64,000 bases of DNA from Panopea generosa. Lineage: Eukaryota; Mollusca; Bivalvia; Adapedonta; Hiatellidae. The position numbers and the translations under genes are program-made. Each line of letters begins with the position of its first letter. Position 1 is the first letter of the stretch. Below are positions 13,741 through 27,400 of the stretch, piece after piece. The stretch spans positions 83,146,556 to 83,210,555 of the forward strand of contig CM055899.1 of the NCBI GenBank assembly GCA_029582155.1. The letters run 5' to 3'. The notes beneath the pieces were generated by a model. The model searched no databases and was not told where the DNA came from. It saw nothing but the letters and a program-made list of their open reading frames with translations.

Positions 13741-15229
13741 TCTGTTGTGTGGCGGCTGGCTTTAGGATATGTTTCTGTGAGATATAGTTGATGGGTCTCA
13801 CTTCCCGATCTGTGGGATGGGACAACACTTTATATACTCTAATGAAACATTTTATGACAAAATATCCAATCTGCAGGCCTTGCTATTTACATGAAGGTTC
13901 TCCAAGAGAGAGTAAATATACGATAGACAATAGATACTCACCTGACCACAAATATAATGGTGAACTGGAATGATATAGGCATATATATTCAATGGAGATC
14001 GGATAAACCAAGAAGATATGCACTATATGAGAGACGGTAATAAACTCCATCAATGAAGGTGGTCCTTTGTGCTAAAGAGATTTGTTTTTAATGTTGACCT
14101 ACAAACAACAATATGTATTTCGCCATTCTCGGCTATTCGGCTAGGACTTTAACTTTTCATTAAAACATGTTACTCCTGCGATGCAAAGTGACTTCGGATT
14201 ACGGAAAAAACCTAAACATATATGAAAAGACGTAATGCAATTTAACTTTCTGCTCAACATAATAACGTGCATCTGTTAACAAATCGACAAGAGCCATTTT
14301 TAAGAATAATTAAAACATTTATAAGTATATTGTATGAGATTATTGGAGCTTGGTTATCAACGGGAATATAGTAAATTGCAGTGTATAAATCCTTCAATTT
14401 TCCCGAGATTTATATGTCATAACATTGTTTATCTGCAGTTTGATTTATTGTTATTCTTCAATGACAAGTTTTGTAATCAACTATGTGCAGTACTGTATAT
14501 ATACGTGCTTCAGCTGTATCCACAATAATAATGTGAACTTGTACTACCAGTAATCGCATCTGGATGTGAGATATCTATATTTTGGTTTGTACGGTAAGAT
14601 GCACAATAAAACAGTTTATTTGTTCTAAAAAATATTATATCTGACGAAGCAACGTCTAACATAAAAAGTCTAATGCTTTTAGCAACAGTAAGAAATTAAT
14701 AGTCAACTATTTGACGTAAGATTGTTTTCGGAATTCAAGTCATTCTACGAGGTATACACTATAAATGTCATGTGCTATAATTTCCGTTACATTATAAAAA
14801 GGGCGTAGAGGTTTCCAGAAACAAATCAATTCAGTGATAGAGAACAACAAGACATTGTTCGGTTAATAATTGTTCAATGTTGTTTGTTTAATGCGTTTTT
14901 ATAATAAAAAAACCCAAAAGAGTTTCAACTGAAATTGATTCATTAGAATATCAGAATATAGTTTTATTTTCAATATCCAATAGGCACGCAGGCCCATCTG
15001 GTACCTGATATATACAGAAACATATGACAGACAGTGGTTAATTTATGCTATTTAACAGTTACAGTATTAGTTTATATTATAAATCGTATCGAAAATAGCT
15101 AGATTAAAGCAATGGTGTAAGTAAAGGTGAAAGGAGAAGGTGGTACACTGTACTGCATAGGCAACACATTTGTAATATTCAAAAGTCATGTCAGAAAAAC
15201 AACAACAACAACAACATGATCTTACCTAG

Positions 15230-16590
15230 TTATACTTTGAATAGAGTATGAATATAAGAAAATAAAAACCAAGATGTGTATCAGACATATATGGCTCTAT
15301 TTCTGGTTTGAAAAGCTTTTAATATAATTTTTTTTTTATTGTACGCTTATTTTCTGAATTGAACAATTTGATAAACTTAGGCATGTTGGGTCTGTTCAAT
15401 AATATTTATTGATATACAAATTTCGTAAATCGGAATATAGTACATATTAAATAATTAAATGGTTTTTATCCTCTAATTCATTACAAAATCTGCAATTTCT
15501 TCGTGAAATGGTGTTCTAATTGGACGTTTCCAACGGCCTGCCTCCACGTCTAAACGATGCGACGAGACACGTAATTTCGCAAAAGTTTTAATGCACTTTT
15601 GAAAGTTTGATAAAATCTAAAATTAATAATATGATTGTGAAACACACCACGTGTGCCGAATTTGGATAAATAGTACACTAATTCGTTGTTTCCCTTAAAT
15701 TTTACAGTATTGAACTCTTGATTTTATAGACGAATACATTGATCTAATAATATAATATTTTACCCCTAATTCCTTACTTAATCAATCATACCACAACTTG
15801 TCACGTCCTATATAATCAAAAGCTTTAGTAAAATAAATGAATGCATATATTAGATTTTTACCTTGATTAAGAATATGATTTACCAGACCATATTATCAAC
15901 AGTACTCATTTTGTTTTATCTAAAACCGGCCTGAGCCTGTATATAAATATCGTACGTTTCTGCCCATTCATAGAGTCTTTTATTTCAAATAATGTACCTA
16001 AACAACTTAATAACTTAATTTCACGATAATTATAAACTACACTTGTTCTGCCCTTTTTGTGTAATGGTATAATATGTCACTATGGCCAACATTCAGGAAA
16101 ATAACCAATATCGAATATTAAATAGTGTAAATAATGTTGGCAGTTTTATCAATTTACCGTGGATAAAAACAAAATTTATTATATAACCAGGGCCACCTGA
16201 GTTGTTCGACTTTAATTGCTCTAAAGCCTTCAAAATGTCATTGTTCGTGAATGCCGAATTTGATTCCTCTAATAAAACTTCAAACTCGTTATTTTCATAT
16301 CTATCAATATAATGTAAAATGTCCTCATCTGGGATAAAAATCATCTGAAGGGTTATTTACTGATTTAAAATATTGTTCAAATAAAGACAAAAAGGAATAT
16401 TTGATTGTTTCATACCTGAAGCCTCATCAAACATGTTCCAATACAATTTTGCTTTTTTAAAACGAGCATTAATATGTTCATTTGTTTGTTTGCATCCAAA
16501 TTGTGTAGTGCATTTCCTTAAAAGTATCTTATATTCCGATGTGGCCTTAATCCTTTTATTTTGTCGAAATCGATTAAACATTCTCACAAT
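15230..16590 (-). pseudogene. LINE-A linker, truncated reverse transcriptase and C-terminal Cys region
   Basis: 16587-16357 reads YKILLRKCTTQFGCKQTN and FKKAKLYWNMFDEASG, the linker normally placed between EN and RT. 16344-16093 reads FTNNDILKALEQLKSNNSGG, the usual RT entry motif, then HGKLIKLPTLFTLFN. After several frame changes an RT segment with NYR and AFDYI-like words follows. The catalytic FADD region is absent. 15600-15300 reads RNCRFCNELEDKNHLII and YVLYSDLRNLYINKYYW, matching the C-terminal CxxC...H...C module of many invertebrate LINEs. I infer an internal deletion of about 1 kb. Confidence 0.7.
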
Positions 16591-16929
16591 GGAATATTAA
16601 GCATCATTACATTTTTCATTATACCGTGGATTTACATTGTTATTACCAAACGTACGATGTTCTTGTTTACCTTTATTTGTTTTTTATTAAATTAAGGAGA
16701 TGCAACTCGTTCAATAATATCATTTAAAGTTGTTACACAATAATTAATATTTTCTCCCGTGAAACATTCCTGTATATTTACATGAAAAGCATTAAAGGCG
16801 TCGATGCACTCAGAGGCACATCAGTTATCGTTAAAAATAGAAACTGTATCACTGTTCCGTTTATACTTATATAAAAAGTCTTTAGATCTTTCATTTCTGT
16901 TTTCAATATCAATATTATTACTAATACTT

Positions 16930-17840
16930 TTTTTAAAATTCTAAATTAAAAGAAAATAAATAATGGTCAGATAAAATATTTCGGTCACATACTTCAAAAT
17001 GTTTAATATATGGAAGAAAAAAAACATTTTGCGAAGCAAGAACATAATTCACAAGACTACACCCTAGATTTCTAACAAAAGTATACTTACCAACGCCTTT
17101 ATCATTACCAAACCTTCCGTTCAAAAAACGCAAAAATCCAACAAAAGAGAATCGTTATCATTAAAATGACCTTGGTCTAATGAGGATGAAGGTCAATCGT
17201 CATCGGCTATGTAGCTATCAATAAACATTTATATGAAATTATCATCATCATTTACGACAAAGTCAACATGCATTGAAGTTCGAACATTCAAATCTTAACA
17301 GAGCATATAATGAAAATTATCAATATTATAAGTATTGTTACAATCTCTATATAAGTATCGTTATCATAAGTATTGTTACAATCTATATCTATTATTGAAT
17401 TTAACGATACATCAAAAATATTTGTATCGTTAAATACCTGACAGCTGCTGTCATCTGGTATAACGTAACATAATCCAATAAATAATTCTGATTAAACAAG
17501 AAATAAACACGAGATAATTTCAACCATATATCGTCTTTATCATTGAATACAAGAGTATGTTCTGAAACATAGCTATCTCTAAAATAAATAACAATTACAC
17601 CCGAACAACGCTTTGCATTTCTGTTATTTTCAGTTCCGAAAAAATTGAACAAACAGAAACGAATTCACTGCCAGTACCGATTAAATATTTGTCCAAGTTT
17701 TAGTAAACACAACAATATCATTATTTGTAAAAACACAGCTTAATTCTTTGTTTTTAAGTTTATTTGTTCTGCGCATCACTTAACCCCGTACATTTAATAA
17801 CATACATCGTAAAGTCACCTTCCCCGACATGCGGTGAACC
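16930..17840 (-). pseudogene. LINE-A APE endonuclease remnant
   Basis: Start region reads DIVVFTKTWTN (the catalytic-Glu strand of APE enzymes is normally TETW; here E reads K). It continues with CSGVIVIYFRDSYVSEHT, then DDIWLKLSRVYFLF and YVIPDDSS. The C-terminal part (17133-16933) reads RFLNGRFGNDKGVGKYTFVR and then DRNILSDHYLFSFNLEF, which contains the SDH catalytic box. In the middle, FIDMFIDSYIADDD is recognisable but broken by stops. APE endonucleases nick the target DNA to prime reverse transcription. Several frameshifts are needed to follow it, so it is non-functional. Confidence 0.75.
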
Positions 17841-18880
17841 AGAACCAGACTGATTCGTGGTGACGATTGGCTGACTTAACGTACTATTAATAGACCGTCC
17901 TGTCCCATGACGAACCCTCGTTTCTGCGTATGTACGTGTGCACTGATTCCGACATTTTATTAACGTGAACAACACGTTTTAATGGAGAACGGTCACGTGA
18001 CTGTTTTGAACTGTTACTTTCTCTGGATTTATTCGTGGGCACATTAAATGAAGAGCACGACTTGTGTATTGAAGGCTGTATAGATGTTATGATACACTCA
18101 GCACGTGATACTGTGTTCGACACCTCTGTCTGTGTATTCATTGCCGAAAATGGTTCCAAATTGGTGTCCGATAACTGTTGATTGGTTGACCGACATATCG
18201 ACACTGGCGCCTGCACTGCTACAGTCCATATCGTCACGTATCCCATTATTCGTATTTTCACGTGCAGTATAAAGTGGAATATCTGATGAACAAGTTTGTG
18301 AGCTTGAAAAGTGTACACTGTCTTTAATGTTAACATTTGTCAATAGTTATATCGAGCATTTTCGTAAAACGATTGCTGTACATGGATTTATTCCAGTCGG
18401 GAAACGCATCCTCTTTTATCTTGCCATCCATCAACAGCTTGGCCGGGTATACAATCAGTACTTTAGATCTGCGGTACCTTTTCCTGAACCTCTTACATTG
18501 AGGCCACAACATTTTTCTGGCTTCTTGGATATATTTTGGCATGTCGTAATCAGAAGAGTAAGGGATACCTGTCAGCATATTAACCATGCGCATAATGGCC
18601 TCTGTATTGCTAAAGTCTCTAACGTTGACAATGATTCGGCGATGTGGGTTTTGAGTTCCAATCTTACAAGCACCCAATCTATGAACACAAATTTCTATCT
18701 GGGTCCAGGTTAAGGCAATTGTCCAAGAAATCACTAAACAATTTTCACCATGTTTCTCGCTAAACCCCCAGAAGATCCAATTACGACGTTGACTCCATGA
18801 TTTCATATCAATGGACTTGAAGGCTTATGTTCTGAGGAGGCCAGTTTGTTGATTTGTAACATTAATAATGTCACCTACCT
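17760..18880 (-). pseudogene. LINE-A ORF1-like protein remnant
   Basis: A 158-codon frame (18806-18330) carries the pattern of LINE ORF1 proteins. It has IEICVHRLGACKIG, then RRIIVNVRDF (RNA-binding fold core), then PKYIQEARKMLWPQCKRFRKR and KLLMDGKIKEDAFPDWNK, like the C-terminal domain of ORF1 proteins that starts with a paired Arg/Lys-rich helix. The following Ser/Asn/Gln-rich tail continues in shifted frames (18343-18098 and 18336-17887), ending with RSPLKRVVHVNKMSESVHTY. In live elements this protein packages the RNA. Here it is split by at least two frameshifts. It sits immediately upstream, in transcription sense, of the endonuclease. Confidence 0.65.
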
Positions 18881-20950
18881 TGTGTACTATGTTTGCCATG
18901 GTGTTTTTAAAATGCTAATTCCATGAACACATTCGCTTTGTCGAGATTTGATAATCTGTAACTATGTCACTAACTTGCTATCCATAGAGGTTTTTGCAAA
19001 AATAATGCGATCATTTTTCCGACTATCGCTAATTGTTGTCCTGCTGAAGTGGCATTTCCAAAAACCGCCATATTTTCAACAAAGTAAAACGAATCGGTAA
19101 AGAAAAAAGACATTATTCTGGTTCCATGAGCATAATAACTATAACGTTTTCGGAAATAAAATGTCCAAGTGTCACTCTGTGCTCATAAATGTGATGATAG
19201 ATATCGTTTTTGTGTCAAAAGGTTATTTTAATCTATTAACTCGCTATCGCTCACACGTCTGTACTGTCCGCCATATTTAATTAGGCATGTACAACAAATA
19301 CAAACCTGGACTTGTGACATTCGATGTTGAATGATCATGTAGACCCAACAGTTTCTTTTCTGAAAAATTAGTGATGAATGTCACTGTTACTTTAGAGAAT
19401 AAATGTAAACGTTAATTTCATAATGGCAGCTTATTAACCAAACTAAGAAACACTCCCAGAAGCAAACTGTTTAATGAAAATATTGACCAATTCCAATTTG
19501 TTTACAAGACACTCTTCCCCCTTCACATACACACACAAATGATAATAGAAACACAAAACAAACAAGAAAAAAACACAACACGAACATTTCCATGAACTAT
19601 AAAACAATGTTATTGTATGTTACGTATTTACTTATTATTCCTATAATTTCCAATTTCATAACTTCTTCCAAACACTTGGAACACGAGCGAGATTGATACC
19701 TGTCAGTCGTATTTATACTTACATTAAGGCTGTTACACAAAAAATAAAAATGTTAATTAGATTACCTTTTTCCATATCTATTTTGAATGATATAGCTCTC
19801 TTAGTACGCCTCCTACTGCCAACTCTCCAGAAACCTCCGTTTTTGATGATTTAGTGTCAGTAATATATTAACACCCTTTAAGCATTAAACTAAAGTAATA
19901 AAAACAGAGATGAACATATAGACAGTGATAAAAGTCGTCTATTGATATTTAGACCAAAAATTGGGATGAAGTGACCTAGATAGGATTGGTTGTGTCTTGG
20001 TTATAATACAAACATCAATCTAGGTTTTACAGTATGTACACATGTTCTTTTTACACACTGTTATTATCACAATTGCTTTTGGATTTTTTTATATTATTTC
20101 TAAACGTTCATTACATATTCAGATACCACTATGCATTGTTTAAACGGTAAGGTAACACTTATGCTGTTCTTCCTATAATTAAAAGTTAAAACCAAATTCT
20201 CCCGGCCTACACAATATTTACCATTTTTACTATGTACATTGACCAGTTCTTGTCGCCTTTGAAAGAATAAAACAAGATATGGTAAAGCTATTGGGTAACT
20301 TAAAAATGCCAAATGCAGCATAATGTTTACGTCAATTACGTATCTTTCATTGATGAGCCTTCAAAAATGAGAAAATAGTTTTGAGTAGTATTGGAAAAGT
20401 ACGGTTGTTTTTTTTCAGTATTTAATATGTCATGGCTTATATCAAACAAGTATATCGAGGTCCGTATACCGAATCCAGCATCTTCACCATACATCGATCT
20501 TCCCATAATGTAGCCTTAGAGACTAGCCTAAAAAATTTAATTACTTAAAAGTTGGCATCACCAAAGTTATAATTTGGTAAGCAGTATACACTTTTACTAT
20601 TCTGTAAACTGTGCATATTTAATATTACTACAGATTAAAAGATGACATAACGCTCATTAATGAATGACACGTGATTCAATATTGCTCGCCCACCATCACG
20701 TTATGTGTGTGATGTGTTACGGAACATAACATAAAAACCGTATTCGTTTCATAAGAATAAATATGTACAGATGACTGTAAAAGAAATAACGTTTAAATAT
20801 AATTCTTACATAATCTACTTAATATTTACAAGCGTTTATAAGATGCCGAACTATACATCAATCCATATTTATTTCTAAAGTGAAATAGTTGTGGCTCATC
20901 CAACAGTGTTATGCAATTAATACAATAATGTTATAGTCCTTTCCACTATA

Positions 20951-21664
20951 CATACGATGTATTCTGGTCTAAAGTTGTACAACAGGGAGATATTTTGTAA
21001 ATAGTGAAATATACTCAGTAAACACAAGCTTACATTTTTTAGATTACGTCTGATGTAAAAGTTTTACAAAATATTTCAGTTTACATTTTTTGTAAAGAAA
21101 ATACATTTCTAGTTGATGCTTTTACTATTTTGTTGTTTTCTTCAATGTGTACATGATATAAAAGTATGTTTTCAATTCTATTATTTGTCATTCTTTATGT
21201 AACAACGATTATCTTTATAGTGGAACAAGAATGTATTCCACTTGATTTAATTTTATTGTTTTCTGCAATTTATATATGGACATTGAGTGTTTTATTTGGT
21301 GTATAAATTAATATTGTTCGTACAGAAAGAAAAAAAGATTCTTGTACTATGACACTTTAAAGACGTGTCAGTTGTTCAGGTTTTGTTATCTTTGTACAAT
21401 GCTAATGCGTTGAAGAGTTAATTGGTCAGTTTGGATAGTGCTCAGTGACAAAAGGTGTTGAAAGTATGTTGTGATGAGAATTGTTAATTTCTATTGTTAA
21501 TACTTGATATGCTGGGGGTATTCTGATGAATATGAGAACATGAAGTTAGGAAAATGATTTCGACCGAACAACATTTAACATTATTACCTCTCTGTATATG
21601 AAATTGTGGAATAAACAGTTTTAAACCTATTTTGAGTTATATTCCCCAAAAATGCCATCGTATT
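20951..21664. mobile_element. Candidate MITE in copy B
   Basis: An extra 0.71 kb relative to copies D and F at the same place (D about 33549, F about 53153). It is bounded by short direct repeats ttccactata (20941-20950) and ttcactata (21665-21673). Its ends begin catacgatgtatt and, on the other strand, aatacgatggcatt, sharing the inverted word atacgatg. There is no coding capacity. The 8-9-bp duplication would suit an hAT- or Mutator-type element, but the inverted repeat is very short, so the family is open. Confidence 0.5.
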
Positions 21665-23690
21665 TTCACTATACACAATAATAAGTTTCTTGTCGGGTGT
21701 TGCCAGATTTAAGGTCATAAGTGATCTAAGTAAGTGTAAACGTTTTTATTTAAAATGTACCTTTAATATATATTAAGACAAAGAGACCAACAAAAGTATT
21801 AAAAAATATATTTTAACGCAATAAGTATACCTGAATTATACAAAATCTTGAAATTCTTCAAAAATCAACAACACAGAATACAGATATTTATTTGACTTTA
21901 GCATACATCATCAACATATCAAAACAGATAAACAAATCATGCGCTCAAACATATATGTGACATTTCAATGTAAACGTACGTTGCTATAGCTACATATATA
22001 CACATATTAATCTATATTTTACGGATTTTGGTTCAAATGTAGAAGAAATTTAAAACATTATAGATATGGATGATAAAATAATACACCAAAACAATATTAA
22101 ATAATAAATATCTAAAACACCCGAGCACTGTCATAATAAATTATTCCTTCTGCATGGTATGACAATGAAAATGATCAAAAATGCTGAAGTTTAAAATGTC
22201 GAAAAAGCGAATACGATGATACAGACATAGAAATATGATAGAATCACAATACTACATCAATTGAATTGTGAAACCGATCTCAAAAGTGTACAGCAAATTT
22301 TCAATTCATATGTGAAAAATAGCATATATAAGCTTGTTCACACACCAGTATGAGTTTTAATTAAACAGTGCATGTCTCTTTTGAAAGGCATTATATACAT
22401 ATACAAATATATAATGCTAGTTGCCAGAGTATGTTTGTGTTTTGTGTATTTCATTATTTTCACAAACTTAAACATATTTATAGTCCTTTTGTAGTATGTT
22501 GGTATGTATAGCAGTCTTATTTCTTTATGAATCTCACATTTTAAAACTAAATGAAACTCATCTTCAATATCTTTGGGTGCACATTACATACACAATCTTT
22601 AATTCCTTGGAATCAATGGACTGTAATAATGCCTATATCGGAATTTCAAGTCTGTACATGTATACTTGTGTAAATCATCACAGTGTATTGATTAATAAAC
22701 TTGATAATTACTATGGCCCTCAAATTATAAACAAACATAAACGAAATATATACACTGATAAATGTGAAAAAATTAAAACAAACCTTTCATTTTCATATGC
22801 TATTAGCTACGTTCTGAGCATCCAAGGGTTATGTGTTACGAGATATAATATACTATCACAACACCTACTTGTTGTTTGGTGGGAGTAAATCGTCGATTCG
22901 TACTTATATTCAATATTGGTATTGTTCCTGATTTCTTGGAACCATGAAACCGATTCAATGTTTCTTGAGAATACAGTACCACTTTAGCCCGTGCTGGTGG
23001 GCGAGAGGGTGTTGCATGTTTCATTAAATCTTATATTATGAACATACTAAAATAACAGGTCTTATATTATCTTCCCTTGGTTGCGACATTTATCAGATTT
23101 TTTTTCAACATGTTCAAACAAATATAGATATACATCTTACACAATGTCACCTAATATAAGCTACTAACACAATTTATGTTAACTATTTACTACCTCTAGG
23201 TTATCCTTTATCTCTTTGTGGTATATTTTCGATGCGTTCAGTCTATGTTTTCAATGTTTGAGACGTTTAAAGAGTATTTCCCAAAGTCAGAATACTTACG
23301 TTGCTTCTTTATACCAGCTATCCTCTTTGATCGTTGAAAATAAAGTGCATTTACAGGTCTGCAAGTCCTGAAATAATCTCTCAGTATATACGGGAGAAAA
23401 AAATATAAAAAACAATCAAAGCGTCATTGCTTATCTTTATTACATAGACACTTAAATAAATCTATCTTTCTTTAATTCCGATTGTGATATTAATTTCCAT
23501 CAAGTGTTTACAGATGGAAGATACAAAATTCGAGACACCAAAAAAAAAATTAAGCCCAAAAAACATTGCATACTTTCAGTACGTATCATGATTATAATTA
23601 ATGTGTAAACTGTGTTTTCTTCAGCTGTGAAACAACTTAATTAATTGTTTATTTTTTAGTTTCATAAAGGAAAAACTCTGTCTGTATGCC

Positions 23691-23731
23691 TGTCCGTCCG
23701 TCCGTCCGTCCGTCCGTCTGTCCGTCCGTAC
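23691..23731 (+). repeat. (GTCC)n microsatellite
   Basis: About nine units of GTCC with two interruptions, at the junction between copies B and C. Copy A/B junction DNA at 13725-13745 has a shorter related run (ctgtctgtctatctgt), so the tract is ancestral and expanded here. Confidence 0.85.
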
Positions 23732-24211
23732 GTTCATCTGTCAATGAAACATTTTATGATAATATATTCTAATCTGCACGTCTATCTTAAGTCAACAATA
23801 GCCAATGTAAATTAAGGAACGATTTAATATGTTTTTGATTATATTGTATAAGATATTTATCACTGATTTACTAGCGGGAATGAAATCAGTTGCAGTTTGT
23901 AAATCCTCCAATCTTCTGGGATTAATATTTCGTAACAGTGTTTATCTACAGTTCGATTTATTGTTTTCTTTTAATTAAACGTTGCGTAATTAACTATATA
24001 CATTTCTGTATTAATGCTTTCTACAACCGTATTCGCAATAATTACGACCACCACCACCACATCTTGATATAATTTTATATATCGTGTTTTGTACGGTAGA
24101 ATTCACAATAAAACAGTTTACTTGTTTATAAAATTACGATATCTGACGAAACAACGTCTAACATAAAGATTCATAGGTATTGAGCAAAAGTGTACACTTT
24201 ATTCAATAATT

Positions 24212-24412
24212 GTGTGGAGTGCCTGGTCCAGTGGTAAAGCACCGAACCCATGATCGGAAGGTTGTTGGTTCGATATTCTGCTACAGCTATGTGTTGTGTC
24301 CTTCAGCAAGGCACCTTTTCCGCATATGTTTAGTACTGGTTATACCGAGAATTCGAGCGTGATTTGTCTAATTTGTAAGAACCTGTTTCACAATCAAAGC
24401 AAAATAAATAAG
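24212..24412 (+). mobile_element. tRNA-derived SINE in copy C
   Basis: A-box-like tggtccagtggtaaagc (24224-24240) and B-box-like ttggttcgatattctg (24265-24280) form a tRNA-like head. The middle carries gtgtccttcagcaaggcacc, a segment found in several animal SINE families. The tail reads cctgtttcacaatcaaagca then AAATAA units. The corresponding places in B (about 14695) and D (about 32710) lack it, so it inserted after C separated from them. The same body, older and with a decayed head, is present at a different place in copies D, E and F. Confidence 0.75.
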
Positions 24413-27400
24413 TTTAAAACTAATTATTGACGTTAAAATCTCCTTTCAAAATTTAAATCAACATTTAGGGTATACACTATAATGTCATGTGCCATACGTT
24501 TTCTTATATCATAAAATTAATAATTTTCATTAAATGATAGAGAATAGTTAGAAGTGAGTACGTCAAGTCAGGTGTTATTCAAAAAAATGAGATTTACTTT
24601 TGGTCTAGATGCAGTCACGTGCATCGCCGATATGGACAGAAAATTAGTGGTAAATATGGTCTTGGCTATTAAATGCCCGACACTTGTTATTGTGTTAAAC
24701 ACTTGGTATGTTGACTTTGTTGGGCTTATATTTGCCCATACTCACTAGGCATGGGCAAAACACGTGTCTCTATAAACATGAGTTACGCTAGTAATTTATC
24801 AAGTGTGCATTAGTTTCGTTACGATAAAAATCATATGTAGCGAATTTGCCATTTGAATAATACATGTTATAATGAGAAACTCATATTAATACAATAGAAC
24901 GATAGCGAAGATAATAATGCAATGTAAATCTTTGTCAGTGCTAATCACATAATAAACATTCACAAACTTGGAGTTATTTAATATAATTTACGCTTCCGTT
25001 TGCATGCTTGTTAACGCATGCAAGTGCATATGCTCATTGTAATTTACACTTGGTTATTTGTTATGTTTTTTGTATATATGTTTATATTTGCGCATGTGTG
25101 ATTTCTTTCTTGCACACTTGTATAAACTGTATGCTATCATGTTGTAATCTTCTTACTGGAGGTAACAAAGATATAATTATTGTTAAACATTTGTCAGATA
25201 TATTCAATAGCTCCTTTTTAATGATTTATATATTTCTTACAAGTGATATCTATTTCTTATTAGTTTAAATATATAACCTGTTGTATATCATTTTTATACA
25301 CAGTCAGTCAAATATGCGAGATATCCACAAAACCACAACAGTGCTGTCTGAAATCAATATTTTTTGCACATGTTTTTTTTTTTACTTTATATTTGCAATT
25401 ATTCTTTCATTTGAAGTATACATCACCTCTGTCGATACCGTGCAACGCACAAGTCAAAATCTTCTTCCCTTAGATTTCCGTCTAAAGTCCAGCTGAAATG
25501 AATTCATAAGAATATCCTAATACTAACAGTATTAACCAGGACATTTAAAACTTGATGTATAATAATCATGTTGACTCAATGTTTTGATTTACGAAGTATT
25601 CGTGAACAATGTTACTAATACTCTGGTATACAAATGTAAACGACAGTATCAGAACTGTAGTATGTAAATCAGAAGCAAAACGTTTAATGAAAATTGGTCG
25701 ACCGATTCCATTTTATTAATCTTATCAGGCATTTCCCCCTCCACACACATAAAACAGAAAAAAACAACAACCCAAAAAACAAAAAAATGCGAACCGTTTA
25801 AAGGACTACAAAATAATATTGTTTTGTTGGTATGTATTCATCACGGCTATGGTTTATAATTATATAACTACTTCCAACACTTGGCACATGACTGCGATTT
25901 ATCCTTGTCATTTATATCTATATATACTCGTACAAAATACAAAAAAAAGTTAATTAGATTACCTTTTCAATTGTCTTATTGAATCTTTTGTACTTTACTT
26001 ACACTTGCTACTTCCAACTCCGCAGAAACCCAATGTTTGATGATTTATTGTCGGTAATAGGTTGACATCTTTGAAGCATTAAACTGTAGTAATATAAAAC
26101 CAAAGAGAAAACTGTTCAACAGTGAAATTATCAATTATTATATGATTAACTAGTAGGTTAGATGAAGCGAACCAAACTATATTATCATTGTCTTGAGCAT
26201 AAACTATCCAACAATACGTTTGAACAGTACGAGCACGGTTAATTTTTCATAGAATTAGTTGAATTATCATATATTCACTCTCCAAACATTAACTTAATAT
26301 CCAGAAATCATATCATATATTTATTAGCAAAACGTTTATCAAGAAAACAAATCACTTAAATTATGTCATTATGTAAACAGTCTTCATTCATGTCTTTCAT
26401 GCTCTTATTAATAATTATATTAGGAACATACCGGCAGAAACGAAATATACCATAATTTAATTACGTGTCAGCTGTGATTGATATAATCAAAAACGTTATA
26501 AATCTCACTTAATACAATGAAACTGGCATAAATATGATATCAGAGCAAAATTATTGTAAAGGAATTATTGATGGCAATCACTAAATTACATGAAATACTA
26601 TCGCAAATATAGGATTTGAGCAAACAATTTTAGTATGTTTGTGTGAATGCTCAATAAAACTAGTGATTTGTTTTCGTGTGCTTCCTTCGCTTTATCATTG
26701 TTATTGTCTTAGACAACAGACTAACGTACCGTTTTGTGACTGCAAGATGGCGTCCTGCCCTTCAAATCAATGTTTTTGTGTCTCTGAAAGTATAAATCGA
26801 GATATAGTAAGGACATTGGGTAATTAAATAAATGCAAAAATGGAGAACAATTTATTATCAAACGTGTATCTTTCATCGATGAAACGTTAGAAATGTGCAA
26901 ATAATTTCGAGTTACACCAGAAAAGGAATGAGATTGTTATTTCAGTATTTGATATTTTATAGCCTTTTACATACATGGGCATCGAGGAATATGTACCGGG
27001 TCCAGTGTCTGTTACGCAATGATTGTCACAGAACGTAGCTAACGAGATAAGCCCGAAAGTGTTTACCTACATTCGAAGTGAGCGTATCTTGCAAAAAAAT
27101 AATAAGGTAAACAGTATAACATATACACTGCTTCTGTACTTACTATTGTATCTTTCGTAAACTATACACACTTCATATTACCGAATAATTGATGATAGGA
27201 AAATCCCGTGATTCTATATTGCTTGCAAGTCATCCCGTAACATTGTTGTTATATTAACGAACAAAAAACACGTAATTTTATTCATTTGATGAATACAAAC
27301 ATGTACGAATGTTCTTCCAACAAGTTTAGTCCTTATCTTTAACTACAGAACATGATTGATATAAAACATTGTAACCTACCCATAGCTACAGTGTTTTCAT

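Larger units (their letters stand above)
15198..18880 (-). mobile_element. LINE-A: degenerate APE-type non-LTR retrotransposon with ORF1, endonuclease and part of RT
   Basis: Read on the minus strand from high to low coordinates: an ORF1-like nucleic-acid-binding protein (about 18870-17760), an APE endonuclease (about 17840-16930), a linker and reverse transcriptase start (about 16920-15700), then the C-terminal zinc-finger region (about 15600-15300), and a (GTT)n-type tail seen as acaacaacaac on the plus strand at 15198-15216. The order ORF1-EN-RT-tail is the normal LINE order. The palm part of RT, including the expected FADD/YADD box, is missing: the frame passes from the region reading GIRGKIL straight to the region reading KLRVSSHRLDVEAGRWKRP. 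Many stops and frameshifts make it long dead. It lies in B DNA absent from copies A and C. Clade not resolved. Confidence 0.85.
13741..23700 (+). repeat. Array copy B (carries LINE-A and a candidate MITE)
   Basis: About 10 kb, of which roughly 4.4 kb is the LINE-A insertion region (about 14965-19360) and 0.7 kb a candidate MITE. Landmark 1 is at 14650 and landmark 2 at 20842. Between these, 19395-20560 aligns with A (9155-10600) and C (25615-27080). The end block resembling A 13490 is at 23480-23640, followed by a (GTCC)n run. The block around landmark 3 was not found here, so B probably has a deletion after the MITE. A 130-codon open frame at 22496-22888 overlaps repeat-unit DNA that is non-coding in the sister copies, so I do not call it. 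Confidence 0.7.

Noticed and set aside
22496-22888. 130-codon plus-strand open frame in copy B
   Set aside because: Its 3' part aligns with non-coding unit DNA in A (12900) and D (37150). It has no recognised domain, and the sister copies do not keep the frame.
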